Shown: positions 11,476 to 21,750 of the stretch, piece by piece | Position numbering within the stretch: the stretch's first letter is position 1 | Layout of the letters: the number at the start of each line of letters is the position of its first letter | Source of the DNA: Adiantum capillus-veneris | Taxonomy: Eukaryota; Streptophyta; Polypodiopsida; Polypodiales; Pteridaceae | DNA: 64,000 nucleotides | Assembly (NCBI GenBank): GCA_014529385.2 | Contig: CM043945.1 | Span: 151,815,741 to 151,879,740 of the forward strand | Direction: 5' to 3' | The notes under the pieces: model-generated | What the model was told of the DNA's origin: nothing | The model's input: the letters and a program-made list of their open reading frames with translations, nothing else | Databases searched by the model: none | Made by a program: the position numbers and the translations under genes

Positions 11476-13188
11476 TGATAGCCATTTTTTTGGCTCTCTG
11501 TAATTGCCATAGTGAGTTATCATCCTATCAAATCACTCAAAAACTGTGGTTACCCTCACCCTTTCACTGTATATAGGTGCGTGTGAGTTAGGGGACTTTT
11601 CCCATATCTCCTTACTGAAATAAAAAACCCTCAATTAGCTAGTCATTGGGCTAGTTGAGCCAAAAAAATAAAAAATATAAAAAATATAAGTATATTATGG
11701 CCCATGCGTATGTAAATATTTCTTTGTATATAGGGCCTAAATAAAAGATTTTTTCATAATTATTTTGGTATTTATTTAAATATTTCTACCTAGGTGTGTG
11801 TTATTTATGCTCTGTACATTGCCTCACCATTACCACAATTTTTCTTACCATTTTTCATACTCTTTATTCCATATAGAAATATTTTCATGTAAGCTTCTCT
11901 TATATTTGGTGTAACTCTACCCCAACAAAAATCCAAAAAAACTAGTTTTATTTATGTGTATATTTTTTCACTATTGTGATTTTTCCCTTCCTACATCTAT
12001 TTTGTTTTTTTTCTAAAAAATTAATACACCAAAAATATTTATCTTCTTATGGTAGCCTCATAATGAGAGAGATTTATTTTGACCCCTTTATATTTTTTCC
12101 ACTTATATTATTTATATTTGACATGTACATATTTTTTAGACCCCTCAATATTTGATTTTCTTAGTTGTACTATTCACTTATATCATGATCTCAACAATAT
12201 CTTCAATTATAGACCTACCAAATAAGGTCAAGGGTAGGTGGCATGCATACATACACTATGGAGGGCTCACTCTTGGAGGTATTCAAAAAAATCATCCAAA
12301 GAAGGACCCCACAAGGACCTTGTGTAGTGGAAAAAAACGGTCGGTTTTGCTGAATTTTTAAAGTTTACTTGCTCTCCGAATTTGAAAAGGTGATACAAAC
12401 AAAAGTTGTAGCTCGTGGGCTGAAATTTTGCCTCAAATTTTTTCATATTTTTTTAAGCTACGAGCTGTGAGCTATGATTTTATTAGTGGACCCCAGTTTT
12501 CCGATGCTATGCAGCCACACTCTCTCTTCAACTTTATGATTTTTCCTCTTTAACACACACTTCTCCACTCATCATCCCCACCTCTCTCACCACTCCTCTC
12601 TGCACCCTACTCACCTTCTCCTCAACCTTGAAGAATAAGAGAAACCATGGTGAACTCATACCTCCCACACACAATTCCATTCCAAAATTGACCACCTAGT
12701 CTCATTTTCCCTCCTCCAAATTATCCATATCTATCAAAAAACCGCAAAATTCAGCCTCTTCTCTTAAAAGATAGCATCATGGTGGTTGATTACTCAGCTT
12801 CAATTACCTTGTCTCTCAAGGAAGGTCAAGAGTGGAGAAAAAATGTACCGTCAAAGCTAGTGGACCGTCAACAAGCGTCAAAATTGGCCCTACTCAAGAC
12901 ACTTGGAGCATCAACCTTGTAAGAAATCCACCTTTTCTTACCTCTTAAGAGTTTTTCTTCCTTATTTGTATCCTACATGGATACTCCCATTGTAAATATC
13001 CAATTCCATTTGTAAATTAATACTAACTCTACTAACACTAACCCACTATGAAAAGTCCTATCACCTCCATTTCTCTCCTCTCTCTTTCCCCACCAACTTA
13101 TTGATAATTCCAAGCAAAAGAAATTAGATAAATTGTTGAAAATCTAACCCAACCATGGTTAGAGGAGTAACCCTAGCCTTCAAAATTG

Positions 13189-13198
13189 CTATAAAAGG
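13189..13198 (+). promoter_or_regulatory. TATA box of the A1 5' LTR
   Basis: CTATAAAAGG followed by AGGGTGTAGCTAGC; the same box occurs at 54024 and 62005 in the A2 LTRs, so it is the likely element promoter. Confidence 0.65.
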
Positions 13199-13858
13199 AG
13201 GGTGTAGCTAGCACAAAAGGGGGGAGCCATAAGCAAGAGCACTATGCTATAGCTTGAGAAGCCAAGCTCAACCTCTCTAGAAGGAGCTCTTGAGTGGAAG
13301 CTCATTGTCTTATGCATGTGCATGTGTTGTAATAGGGGATTAGCAAGGGAACTCTATGCCATTGTAAGAGAGAGAGTGATCATTTAATTGAGAGTAGGAA
13401 ATCTATCATTTCTCCTACTAGTGTGAGCCCAACATTTGATGAATCAAGGAGGGTGGATTTGGACTAAGCTTGGATACTTTGTCTCCCTTCCAACGTGAAG
13501 TAATGGACAACAATGATGTGTAAGTGTCTTGGTGTTTTTTGTTATGTTCTTGATAGCTTGTCTCTGGTGTTGTCATCAATCTCGCCATAAATCCCACATA
13601 CTGTAAGAGGGCGACAGGGTGGAGAGGACTCCCTTGGCCTTAAGATAGTGATTGGGGTGTCTTTTCTTGTGATGTGTTGTGGTGAAATTTACACAAGCTA
13701 TGTTGAACAAATACTAATCTCAGTTTGATTTGTCATGACAGATTTGTAAGAAGGTATTAATGCAACAAGCACCCCCTCCCCCTTTCTCTCTCTTTCTTAA
13801 ATATATAGTTGTGTTTGCTTGATCATTGCCGATACGTTTCAAAGCAGCCCGAGCACTA

Positions 13859-13883
13859 TCTCTCTCTCTCTCTCTCTCTCTCT
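13859..13883. repeat. (TC)n tract in the A1 LTR
   Basis: About 25 bases of TC just upstream of the conserved CGTCCTAGTTCGCATCC. The corresponding tracts in A2 are about 74 and 46 bases long. Confidence 0.9.
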
Positions 13884-14061
13884 ACGCGTCCTAGTTCGCA
13901 TCCAAAACTAGGTGGTACCCCTTGTGTAGTTGGGATTTGGATGTGGGTTTGTTGTTTTGGTTTGTGTTGTGCTGTGCCTCAGCCCCATTGAGCAGCACAG
14001 GAGCCTTGAAGGGTGTCTAGAGGTTTCTCTTCTTGTTTGCCCACCCCGGACCGCTTCAAAT

Positions 14062-14079
14062 TGGTGCCCCCACTGAGGA
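14062..14079 (+). promoter_or_regulatory. primer binding site of gypsy A1
   Basis: TGGTGCCCCCACTGAGGA three bases after the LTR end. The identical 18-mer is used by family B (42113-42130, minus strand). It is not the initiator-Met site; the matching tRNA was not identified. Confidence 0.8.
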
Positions 14080-14134
14080 CAGACTTGTGTATGTTTTGTG
14101 AAGGCTCAACCTTTAGCATAATCAAGTAGCTTGC

Positions 14135-14347
14135 ATGAATCACGAGAATTTGTATGATCCCTTCATTCCCATTGCAAGGCAAAAGGTACACATAATTGTT
14201 AGTACTAAGTTGCAGTTTCAGCGAGTAATTCGTAGAATTTTAGGTCCTCTTAGGTTGGTAGAGATAAACGCATCAGTAAATCCTTTTATTTTGCCTCTCA
14301 TTAGGTACGACCTTAGTTTGGACGTCTATATTTTTGTTTTGTTTTAA
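14135..14347 (+). CDS. leader small ORF 1 of gypsy A1 (70 aa)
   Basis: Intact 70-codon frame between the primer site and gag, intact also in copy A2 (55026-55238). The last 53 residues align without gaps with small ORF 2 and with a 72-codon ORF in the leader of family B (41358-41576): shared positions include K, Q, G, R, E, AS and LPL, ending V-x-I-F-V-L. The ORF is followed 21 bases later by small ORF 2. No known domain is recognised and no signal peptide is evident; the hydrophobic end could pack as beta strands. It could be a small accessory protein or an upstream ORF that tunes Gag translation. Its survival while pol carries stops is notable, though it is also a smaller target. Confidence 0.6.
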   Translation: MNHENLYDPFIPIARQKVHIIVSTKLQFQRVIRRILGPLRLVEINASVNPFILPLIRYDLSLDVYIFVLF

Positions 14348-14368
14348 GAATTAGGTCATGCATAGACC

Positions 14369-14587
14369 ATGGATAATGGCCCAGGAATACAGGTTTTTCC
14401 CTTTCATTTCACTCCACACATTAGAGTAAACATTGCAATTAGTAGAAAAATCCATTTTCAACAACGTATGGTATTCATGTTTGGTGCCCAGAGAGTAGGA
14501 GAAATTCTCGCGTCACCAAACCGTGTCATTTTACCTCTTATTGATTATCATAGGTCATTTGATGTGAATATTTTTATTTTATTGTAG
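14369..14587 (+). CDS. leader small ORF 2 of gypsy A1 (72 aa)
   Basis: Intact 72-codon frame, paralogous to small ORF 1 just upstream and intact in copy A2 (55260-55478). Key stretch: FGAQRVGEILAS and ILPLI, ending DVNIFILL. It stops 84 bases before the gag start at 14672; the equivalent ORF of family B stops 83 bases before its gag start, so order and spacing are conserved between families. Function unknown. Tandem duplication of one ancestral small ORF is the simplest reading. Confidence 0.6.
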   Translation: MDNGPGIQVFPFHFTPHIRVNIAISRKIHFQQRMVFMFGAQRVGEILASPNRVILPLIDYHRSFDVNIFILL

Positions 14588-14671
14588 AATAGATTGCAAT
14601 TTAGAAAATATTATTGTGTAAATCTTTTAAAGAAAGAAAAAACAAAAACGCGGCACTTTGAAATCAATTCA

Positions 14672-15418
14672 ATGGAGAGCCAACGCCAAATGTCTGGATA
14701 TCCTCTTTTCTTTGGAGAGCCTGGAGAGGATGCAGAATTATTTCTAGCGAATTTCAAGATGTCTTGCCGTATCAAAAGGATAGTGACTGATCAAGAACGT
14801 GTAGAAATGTTTGAGGTGGTCCTTAGGAAAGATGCTAGCACTTGGTTTGACTCTTTTCCTAAGGAAGTTAAAGGGAATTATACGGAAGTTTTGAATCGTT
14901 TCAAGAAATACTTCTTTGATCCCCAAAACACTCAAAAACTATGGCGAGACATTGTTTCTCATAAGCAAAAAGACTTAGATGACTACTACTTGTACAAGCA
15001 AGAGTTTCTACGTCTTTGGGCTCTATGGATACGAAATGTTGCTAACCCTTGTGATGGTGCAGAATTTTTAAAGAAGGAGAGATTCATAGCCGGACTCTTT
15101 CCTGACCTTAAGGTAAAAGTTGAGGCGGGTGCACCTGCTACTTTTGATGCAGCTGAAACTAGGGCTGCTGAGAAGTATAGGAAACTCAAGTGCTTAAGGG
15201 GAGAGGTTCCAATAGAAGGTCTTAGACCCAAAGGTGAGTCACAAGCATCAACATCTAGGGAGCTTCCTGAGGTAACGACTGAAGTGATTGAGAAGTTAAA
15301 TGAATCTTTAAGCAGCCTGTCAATTCACTTTGCACAAGCTGTAGGTCCAAAGGGACAAGCAAAGAAGTCAGAAGAGAGAGAGCCACAAACTAGGAGAGTC
15401 TTGCAATGTTGGAATTGA
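14672..15418 (+). CDS. gypsy A1 gag
   Basis: Capsid (Gag) protein that would package element RNA. The start at 14672 (MESQRQMSGYP) is chosen because the other two copies start at the same place; the frame is open further upstream, but that part is not conserved. The retrotransposon gag core (WFDSFPKEVKGNY, DPQNTQKLWRDI) lies at about residues 45-130. A Lys/Glu-rich tail leads to the zinc knuckle, which is cut by TGA at 15416-15418 where copy A2 has a Cys codon (CWNC). The frame continues beyond the stop into pol. The final Cys of the knuckle is also replaced (Phe here, Tyr in A2). Confidence 0.85.
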   Translation: MESQRQMSGYPLFFGEPGEDAELFLANFKMSCRIKRIVTDQERVEMFEVVLRKDASTWFDSFPKEVKGNYTEVLNRFKKYFFDPQNTQKLWRDIVSHKQKDLDDYYLYKQEFLRLWALWIRNVANPCDGAEFLKKERFIAGLFPDLKVKVEAGAPATFDAAETRAAEKYRKLKCLRGEVPIEGLRPKGESQASTSRELPEVTTEVIEKLNESLSSLSIHFAQAVGPKGQAKKSEEREPQTRRVLQCWN

Positions 15419-18400
15419 GGAGAGTCTAGACATGGGATGTATAATTTTCCTTGTCCCCGTGGAGAGCCAGGGAGACCTAACTTGAATTACCCAGTGATGA
15501 ATGCAGGAGAAGGAGCTGGTCAACAACCAAGGCTTCTACAAAGGCCAAATGGACCAAGACCACCTCCACAAGGAGTGGAAGGAGTTCCACCTTTGCCAGA
15601 CCCAAACGTGCATGTGGTAGAGGTGAAAAATTCAAGAGAGGTTGACATGGAAGCAAATGGCATTAAGCGTGGCCGAGGGAAAGGTAAGGAGAAAGAAGGA
15701 GTTACATCACAAAGTGACCATGGACGAGAAAAGAAGGCAAAGGAGACCAAGGAAGCTAAGAGGACTCGACGTCGTATCAACCTCCAAGACTTTCCTCTTG
15801 GACATGGAATGGCTCCATACAACCTGTTGGAAGACATGATAGGTAAGGGTCCTGATATCTCATGGCCTCAATTTCTTGCATTATGTCCACAAGTTAGGAG
15901 GGATTTAACAAGGGCAGTTAGCACTAGGAGAAAGGTAAAAGAGTGTGTGCCTGTTGTAAAAAGTGCACAAGCTGAAATGAATGAGGACATTACACCTGTG
16001 CTAGATTGTTACATAAAAGGGAGATTGGTTAGGAAAGGTCTAGTGGATGGGGGTGCACAAATTTGCATCATGACAGAGGGACTCATGCAAAAACTAGGCA
16101 TGCACATCCATGAGACACCTGAAATTAAGGTCAAGATGGCAAACAATAGCAAGGCTAGGTGCGTAGGCATTTGTAAAAATGTTTTTGTGGAGGCCTTTGG
16201 GATTAAGAAGGCAGTGGATTTCTATGTCATGTCTACCAAAGGAAATGGTTACCCATTTATCCTAGGGAGACCATGCCTAATGAAGATGCGAGCTTTGCAG
16301 GATTGGGAGAGTGGAAAGCTAATTTGCAGGAATGACAATCATAAGAAGGTTGTCTTTGACATGAAGGAGCAACGCCAAGAGGAGCTCCATGAAGAATCAT
16401 CTCAAAGTGAGACGGAAGAAGGTTGGACCGATAGCACTTCAGAAGAAGAAAGTAGCGGCAGCATTACTGAAGAGGAGTCTTCCATCGAAGTCATGGGGGT
16501 AAGGTTTAAGCCAAGCAACCAAGAGACCTCTTGTCAAGGCTTGGAGGAGGTAGGTCCTCAAGAGAACGAAGGTGTTCAAGATGAAGGGATGCTGGAAGGT
16601 ATGCTATCAACAACACTTACAAAGGATGAAAGAGAGGAGTTCAAATGTGTGCTAAGGAAGTTTCCTAGGCTTTTTGCTAAAGACTACACCGACGTGCGTG
16701 GGGTAGATGTTGTTCAACACAAGATTGAATTAAAGCCTGAGGCCACACCTAAAGCTCAGAAGCTACGAAGGCTAGGAGTTATAAAGGAACAGGCTCTACT
16801 CAAGGAGGTAAGAAAGCTTCTAGCAGCAGGTTTCATTTATCTAGTGGAGAATTCAGAGTGGGTCTCTCCTGTTGTTGTCACTCCTAAGAAAAATGGCAAG
16901 TGGAGGGTGTGTGTGGATTACCGTCCCCTCAATGAGGCAACAAAAAGAGATCACTTTCCCCTCCCATTCCAAGATGAGATACTAAATGAGGTAGCTGGTC
17001 ATGAGAAGTACACTGTGTGCGATGGTTACTCAGGTTACTTTCAAATAGGGATTGCATTGGAGGATCAATTGAAAACAACCTTTATCACTCCTTGGGGTTG
17101 TTATGCTTTTAGAGTCATGCCATTTGGTCTGACAAATGCTCTTGCAACATTCCAACGTTTCATGAATATGGTGTTTCAAGCATTCTTTGGAAAGTCAATT
17201 AGGGTGTTCATTGATGATTTCTGTATTTATAGCTCAAAATCATTGCATCTACAAAGGGTAGAAGAAGGTTTAAAGAAGCTCTACGACATGGGAGGTCAAC
17301 TCAACCCCGACAAGTGCCACATAGGTGAGGATGAAGTGATCTTTCTCGGTGACAAGGTTTCCTATAAAGGCATTGAGGTGGTTCCTTCAAAGGCAAAGGC
17401 TCTTATTGAGCTCCCATCACCGAAGAGTCTTAAGGAGGTCATCTCTTTCATTCAGAAGGTGAAGTATATGTCACGCTTCATTCACTTAGCCTCGGAGTTG
17501 CTTCATCCTTTGCAAAAGTTGACACAACAAGTAGAATTTGCATGGTCTGATGAGCTTGAAGAGTATTTTTGTAACATTAAAGTCATTTTGTCAGAGCTAC
17601 CAACACTCATGCCTCCTTGTTGGGAGCACACATTCTTTGTTAGCTCTAGTGTTGGAAGGGAAACAATTGGTGCTTGTTGCTACAACAAGATCCCCACAGT
17701 ACAAGGATGCGACCCATCTACTTTGCTAGTAGGGTCATGAATGCTTTGGAGAGAGACTACATAGAAGCAGAACTCATGATGCTTTCTCTCATGTTTGCGG
17801 TGAGAAAGTTTAGATGCTACCTGCTACCAAAACCTTTTGTAATTCTCACTGCAAAAAATTTGTTCCCTTGGGTGTCATCTCAAATGAATCTTAGTACTAG
17901 GATCTCAAAGTGGATTATGGAGTTGCAAGAGTTCCAATACTCTTTCAAGGTAGAAGATAGTGTGCGTGCACAATTGGCAGGGATTCTCACTTATAGGATA
18001 CATGAGAAGGAAATTAAGGTGCCTCAAGTAAAGACCCTACCATTGCCACCACCAAAAAGTAATCCCAATGCTTTTACCTTGTTCTTTGATGGAGCTTTTC
18101 GATGAGCCACAGGGAAAGCAGGGGGAGGGCTAGTGTTGCTCAACCCAAGTGGAGAGGTGGTCATGAAAGAGAAGGTCAATCTACCAGGTTCAACTAGCAA
18201 CAATGAAGCAGAATACGACACACTACTTCATGGTTTGAAGATGTGCATTGGCCATGGTATACAACGTCTCATGGTAAAAGGGGATGCACTTCTCATTGTG
18301 AAGCAGATTTTAGGCATTTGGGCATGCAAAAATGAAAGACTAAGGGCCAAAGTTCATACCATCCGTAGGCTATTTAATCAATTTGAGGAGGTGCAATTAT

Positions 18401-19944
18401 ATCATATTCCTAGGAAACAAAATGAAGATGCTGATTTACTTGCACAACAAGCCGTTGCATGTGTAAAGAAAGAAGTGCAGGTCATCATGGTGGCAGCAGC
18501 TGTCAAGCAACCGAGATACCAGGGATTAGAGTCATTGGCTCCCATTATTGGCTACATTTTGGAGGGTGAGTTTCCACAAGACTTCACGAAGGCTCAGAAG
18601 AGGAGACTCATGAAGAAGGCAAGCGCATATCTCTTCCTAGAAGGCTCCCTCTATCGAAGAGGGAAGGATAAAGTGTGCATAAGAGTACCAACTATCAAGA
18701 AAATTCTAGCCATTCTAAAAGGTTTGCATGAAGAGGCATGTGGTGGTCATTTTTCCCAAGAATTAACCGTGAAGAAGATTTTGCTTGCGGGGTATGTTTG
18801 ACCAAGCTTGCATGTGGATGTTCAACATTGGTGTAAAAGCTGTCACAATTGTCAGGTAAATGGGAATAGAAGATTGATTTATGGTCCAAGGCAAATTGTG
18901 CTTGCAAATGGACCCTTTGAAAAGTGGGGCATTGATGCTATGGGTCCTCTGCCTAGGACAAAAAATGGTAAACTCTACATTCTAGTGGCTGTAGACTATA
19001 TGACTAGGTGGGTGGAAACACAAAGTGTGGCAAAGGTAAATGAGAGGACACTGAGCAAATTCGTCTACACTCACATTTGTTGTAGATTTGGCACACCTTT
19101 GGAGATTGTTTCTGATAATGGTCCAGGGTTTAGAAAGGGATTTCTCACAGAAGTTTGTGAAGAACTTCGCATTCTACATCGTCACAGTACACCCTACTAT
19201 CCCCAATCAAATGGTTTGGTAGAAAAAGCTAATGGTGTCATTGCAGGCATCATTAGAAAGATGGTGAAAAACAAGACAAAGTTGTGGGATGACTTCTTGG
19301 ATGGTGCCTTGTGGGCGTATCGAACCACATATAGGGAAGCCACGGAGTTCACATCATTTCACGTGGTCTATGGTCAAGAGGCTTTACAGCCAATTGAACT
19401 AAACATTCCAACAATGTGACTTCATGGAAAATCAGCACAAGATGATCAAGAAGCATGGATGGATCGACTTATTATCTTAGCTGAGCTTGAGTGGAAAAGA
19501 GAAGCAGCATACGAGTGCTATAAGAGGAAAGCCACACAGACAAAGGAGAAGCTTGACAAGAAACTGAAGGACAAAGGCATCAATGAAGGAGATCTTGTGC
19601 TAAGGTATGACAATCGACTCGATAATCGTTTTGATGCCAAATTTGAAACAAGATCGCAGGGGCCATACATAGTCAAGAAGGCTTTCAATTCAAGTTACTA
19701 TCAACTTATGGACTTGAATGGGAAAGATCACTCCAGGAAGGTAAACGGCTATCGCTTGAAGCCTTACTTGAGTCGCCTTCTACCAAAGGATCTACCAGAG
19801 CAAAAGGCAACTATCCCATGTAAGTATTGTTCCATGAAGCATGAGTGTAACACAAACCAAGATTCCAAGGGGCCAAACAATGAACATCTTGTCAAGGACT
19901 CTGAAGCACTCTCTTTGGAAAAGATTCTTTATGATGGTACATGA
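15419..19944 (+). pseudogene. gypsy A1 pol (PR-RT-RH-aRH-IN)
   Basis: Rest of the single gag-pol frame. The protease has DGGAQICIM at about 16046, with DGG in place of the usual D-S/T-G. Reverse transcriptase spans about 16870-17240 with catalytic FIDD at 17207-17218. An RNase H follows (about 17640-17880), then a second RNase H-like domain (FFDGAF near 18080, NNEAEY, KGDALLIV). Integrase has its zinc finger at about 18730-18860 and catalytic Asp, Asp and Glu codons at 18934, 19114 and 19222, with 35 residues between the last two. A GPY-like end (about 19650-19770) closes it. Breaks: a one-base loss near 17680, and TGA at 18103, 18799 and 19417. Two of these are CGA-to-TGA changes. Confidence 0.9.
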
Positions 19945-19957
19945 ATATACCATCATC

Positions 19958-19972
19958 CTGGGGGAGGGCTAA
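19958..19972 (+). promoter_or_regulatory. polypurine tract of gypsy A1
   Basis: CTGGGGGAGGGCTAA directly before the 3' LTR. Copy A2 (60866-60880) and family B end in the same GGGAGGGCTAA. Confidence 0.8.
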
Positions 19973-20160
19973 TGATAGCCGTTTTTTCGGCTCTCTGTAA
20001 TTGCCATAGTGAGTTATCTCACCCTATAAAATCACTCAAACACTGTGGTTACCCTCACCCTTTCACTGTATATAGGTGCGTGTGAGTTAGAGGACTTTTC
20101 CCATATCTCCTTACTGAAATAAAAAACCCTCAATTAGCTAGTCATTGGGCTAGTTGAGCC
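19973..20160 (+). repeat. truncated 3' LTR of gypsy A1
   Basis: Only the first 188 of about 2583 bases remain, ending at TAGTTGAGCC. The sequence then passes abruptly into unrelated DNA at 20161. A deletion probably removed the rest of the LTR and possibly part of the host element. Confidence 0.9.
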
Positions 20161-20687
20161 CCTTTCAGTTCTTGTACCTCTGTTTTATGTTGCAAAATGG
20201 TAACCTGATCTGTAGAATGTAAATGTGAAAGGCGAACAATATCACATTGTTGAGCTTGGAGAATGCCCTTGTAAGTTTCAGCTTCTCTTGTAAGAGATTT
20301 ACAATAACCCAGAAGGCCCTTTTCTCCATCACCAGCAAAGGTCAATAAGCTTGTAGGATTGACAAACGGTGGAGACGCATTAGTCATTGGATTCTTAGGG
20401 TAGAGAGAGCCTCTCGTCCAAATATCTATGTGTTTATCTCCCTGAGCTCTGAGCGTGTCTATGGAAGCGGGAGGTATATGTGTGTTTGTTTTACTACGCT
20501 TAATCAATGGTTGGTACTCATTGTCCAAATCAATGTGAAGGTGATATTTGGCTCGTTTCTGGGTAACATTTGTGCCATTTGAGGAGTGCGCCATTAGCCA
20601 AATGTGCAGGTTTAATGGAAAGTGAATAGCGGCTGCGCCTTCGTCCCTCCATGTTAGCCTCATTCCCTCCATATTGACGAGGTTCAT
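20161..20687 (-). CDS. unknown ORF in the inverted-repeat element
   Basis: About 175 codons from an ATG complementary to 20685-20687, running leftward into the LTR fragment of A1, so its end is missing. It is hydrophilic, with a basic patch (LIKRSKTNTH) and a Gln/Leu/Glu-rich end that could form a coiled coil (QVTILQHKTEVQELKG). No transposase motif or known domain is recognised. It lies just inside the right inverted repeat, where a transposon or captured gene would be expected. Unknown function. Confidence 0.35.
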
Positions 20688-20854
20688 TCAATGCAACTGA
20701 AAAGAGGAATATCCCTCAATCTCTACGAACGAATGTTCAGAAGAGTAAGGAATCTACTTAAAGTACACTTTTTGAACTTTTACTATGAAAGACCCAGCTC
20801 TATTATTTGCCATTTTTTCTAGAGAGAGAGTGCAAAAAATACATTTTCTTAGAA

Positions 20855-20893
20855 GGCCCTCCAAATGACCTCCGAAATTCCCTAATGTTACAA
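20855..20893 (-). repeat. right terminal inverted repeat
   Basis: On the minus strand: CATTAGGGAATTTCGGAGG then TCATTTGGAGGGCC; inverted partner of 10901-10939. Confidence 0.7.
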
Positions 20894-21750
20894 TAATGGC
20901 AACGCATCTTCTTTTTGCTCTTATCACCAGAATTGCCAGACGAAGTACTGCTAGCAGAAGCATTAGGAACATAATTTTTGCCACTCGCAACAGAACCATA
21001 AGAAGTGGCTGCATTACTGTTACCACCCTTTCTTTGAGAAGCAATAAAGGCCTGTTCAACTGCACGCTGCCTAGTCCTATTTTTTCTAGAAAGTGACTCT
21101 TGCAACAGCAATGTGCATAATGCATCAAACTTGACAACTTCAGGATTTCCTTGGGTCATCAGTCTCCAAGTACTAGCAAATGTCTGGTAGGAATCTGGTA
21201 AGGCATCAAGAACTGTCTGCACAAGGGAACTGTCTGAAATGACTTCACCTACAGAAATAAGCTGCTCATTGATATCCTTGACACTAGCAAGGAAAGTGTC
21301 CATATCATCTTCCTCATGCATAATCTTTGACTCCAGCTCTTTACGCAGCAAAGCAATTTTAGCCTCATTGCGGCTTGCATAAAGACCTGCAAGAATATCC
21401 CAAGCCTGTTTTGCAGATTTTGCAGAACGGATGTGAGGAACAATGGTGCGCTTCACAGACAACGCAATCAATGCATGAGCCTGCGCATCCTTAACATCCC
21501 AACGAGCTTGTTCTGCTGTAGGCAAAACAACTCTAACAACTGCAATCCTTGCACCAAGACCTGCAACATCCTCAACATCGCCTACATCCTCAGAACCAGG
21601 ACGTACATCAATGCCCTGCACAATGTTCCAGACACCCTTTGACACAAGAACATGTTGCATCATATAAGCCTACATAGGGTAGTTGTCCCCATCCAACCTG
21701 TCCTCAGCAGCAAACATCTTGAACACATCTGTGTTGTTGTTGTCAGCCAT
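20894..21750 (-). pseudogene. copia gag
   Basis: Capsid gene of the copia element, UBN2/copia type. The start is the ATG complementary to 21748-21750 (MADNNN), followed by the DRLDGDNYP motif typical of copia Gag starts. A TAG at 21670-21672 interrupts it where Trp is expected (PM-x-AYMMQHVL). The body has IRSAKSAKQAWDIL and LPDSYQTF. A Ser/Gly-rich linker leads to the zinc knuckle CHYC at about 20895, where the inverted-repeat element has inserted; the second half is at 10893. It is in the same frame as the protease part of pol. Confidence 0.88.

Larger units (their letters stand above)
11476..14058 (+). repeat. 5' LTR of gypsy A1
   Basis: 2583 bp, starting TGATAGCC and ending CTTCA two bases before the primer site. 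It matches 52384-54947 and 60881-62891. It is AT-rich in the first third, has a TATA box at 13189 and a (TC)n tract at 13859-13883. No gene in it. Confidence 0.9.
11476..20160 (+). mobile_element. gypsy family A retrotransposon, copy A1
   Basis: Rightward Ty3/gypsy element with a full 5' LTR, a primer site, two leader small ORFs, gag, pol and a polypurine tract. The 3' LTR is cut after 188 bases at 20160, so there is no right-hand target duplication. It carries two RNase H domains between reverse transcriptase and integrase, as in the Tat/Ogre branch of plant gypsy elements. The two LTR ends differ at about 8 of 188 positions by eye. Confidence 0.9.
10901..20893. mobile_element. element bounded by 39-bp inverted repeats
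   Basis: This DNA interrupts the copia gag gene inside its zinc knuckle: CHYC is read up to 20893 (minus) and SCPKLK resumes at 10893. The ends (10901-10939 and 20855-20893) are inverted repeats matching at 34 of 39 positions, which points to a DNA transposon. No clean target duplication is visible. Gypsy A1 occupies 11476-20160, leaving about 575 bp on the left and 730 bp on the right, each with a short open frame of unknown kind. No transposase was seen; it could be non-autonomous, a gene-capturing element, or have lost its core when A1 was truncated. Confidence 0.6.

Noticed and set aside
15520-15837. 105-codon minus-strand frame inside gypsy A1
   Set aside because: Shadow of the gag-pol frame on the other strand; its Pro/Ser content mirrors the sense codons.
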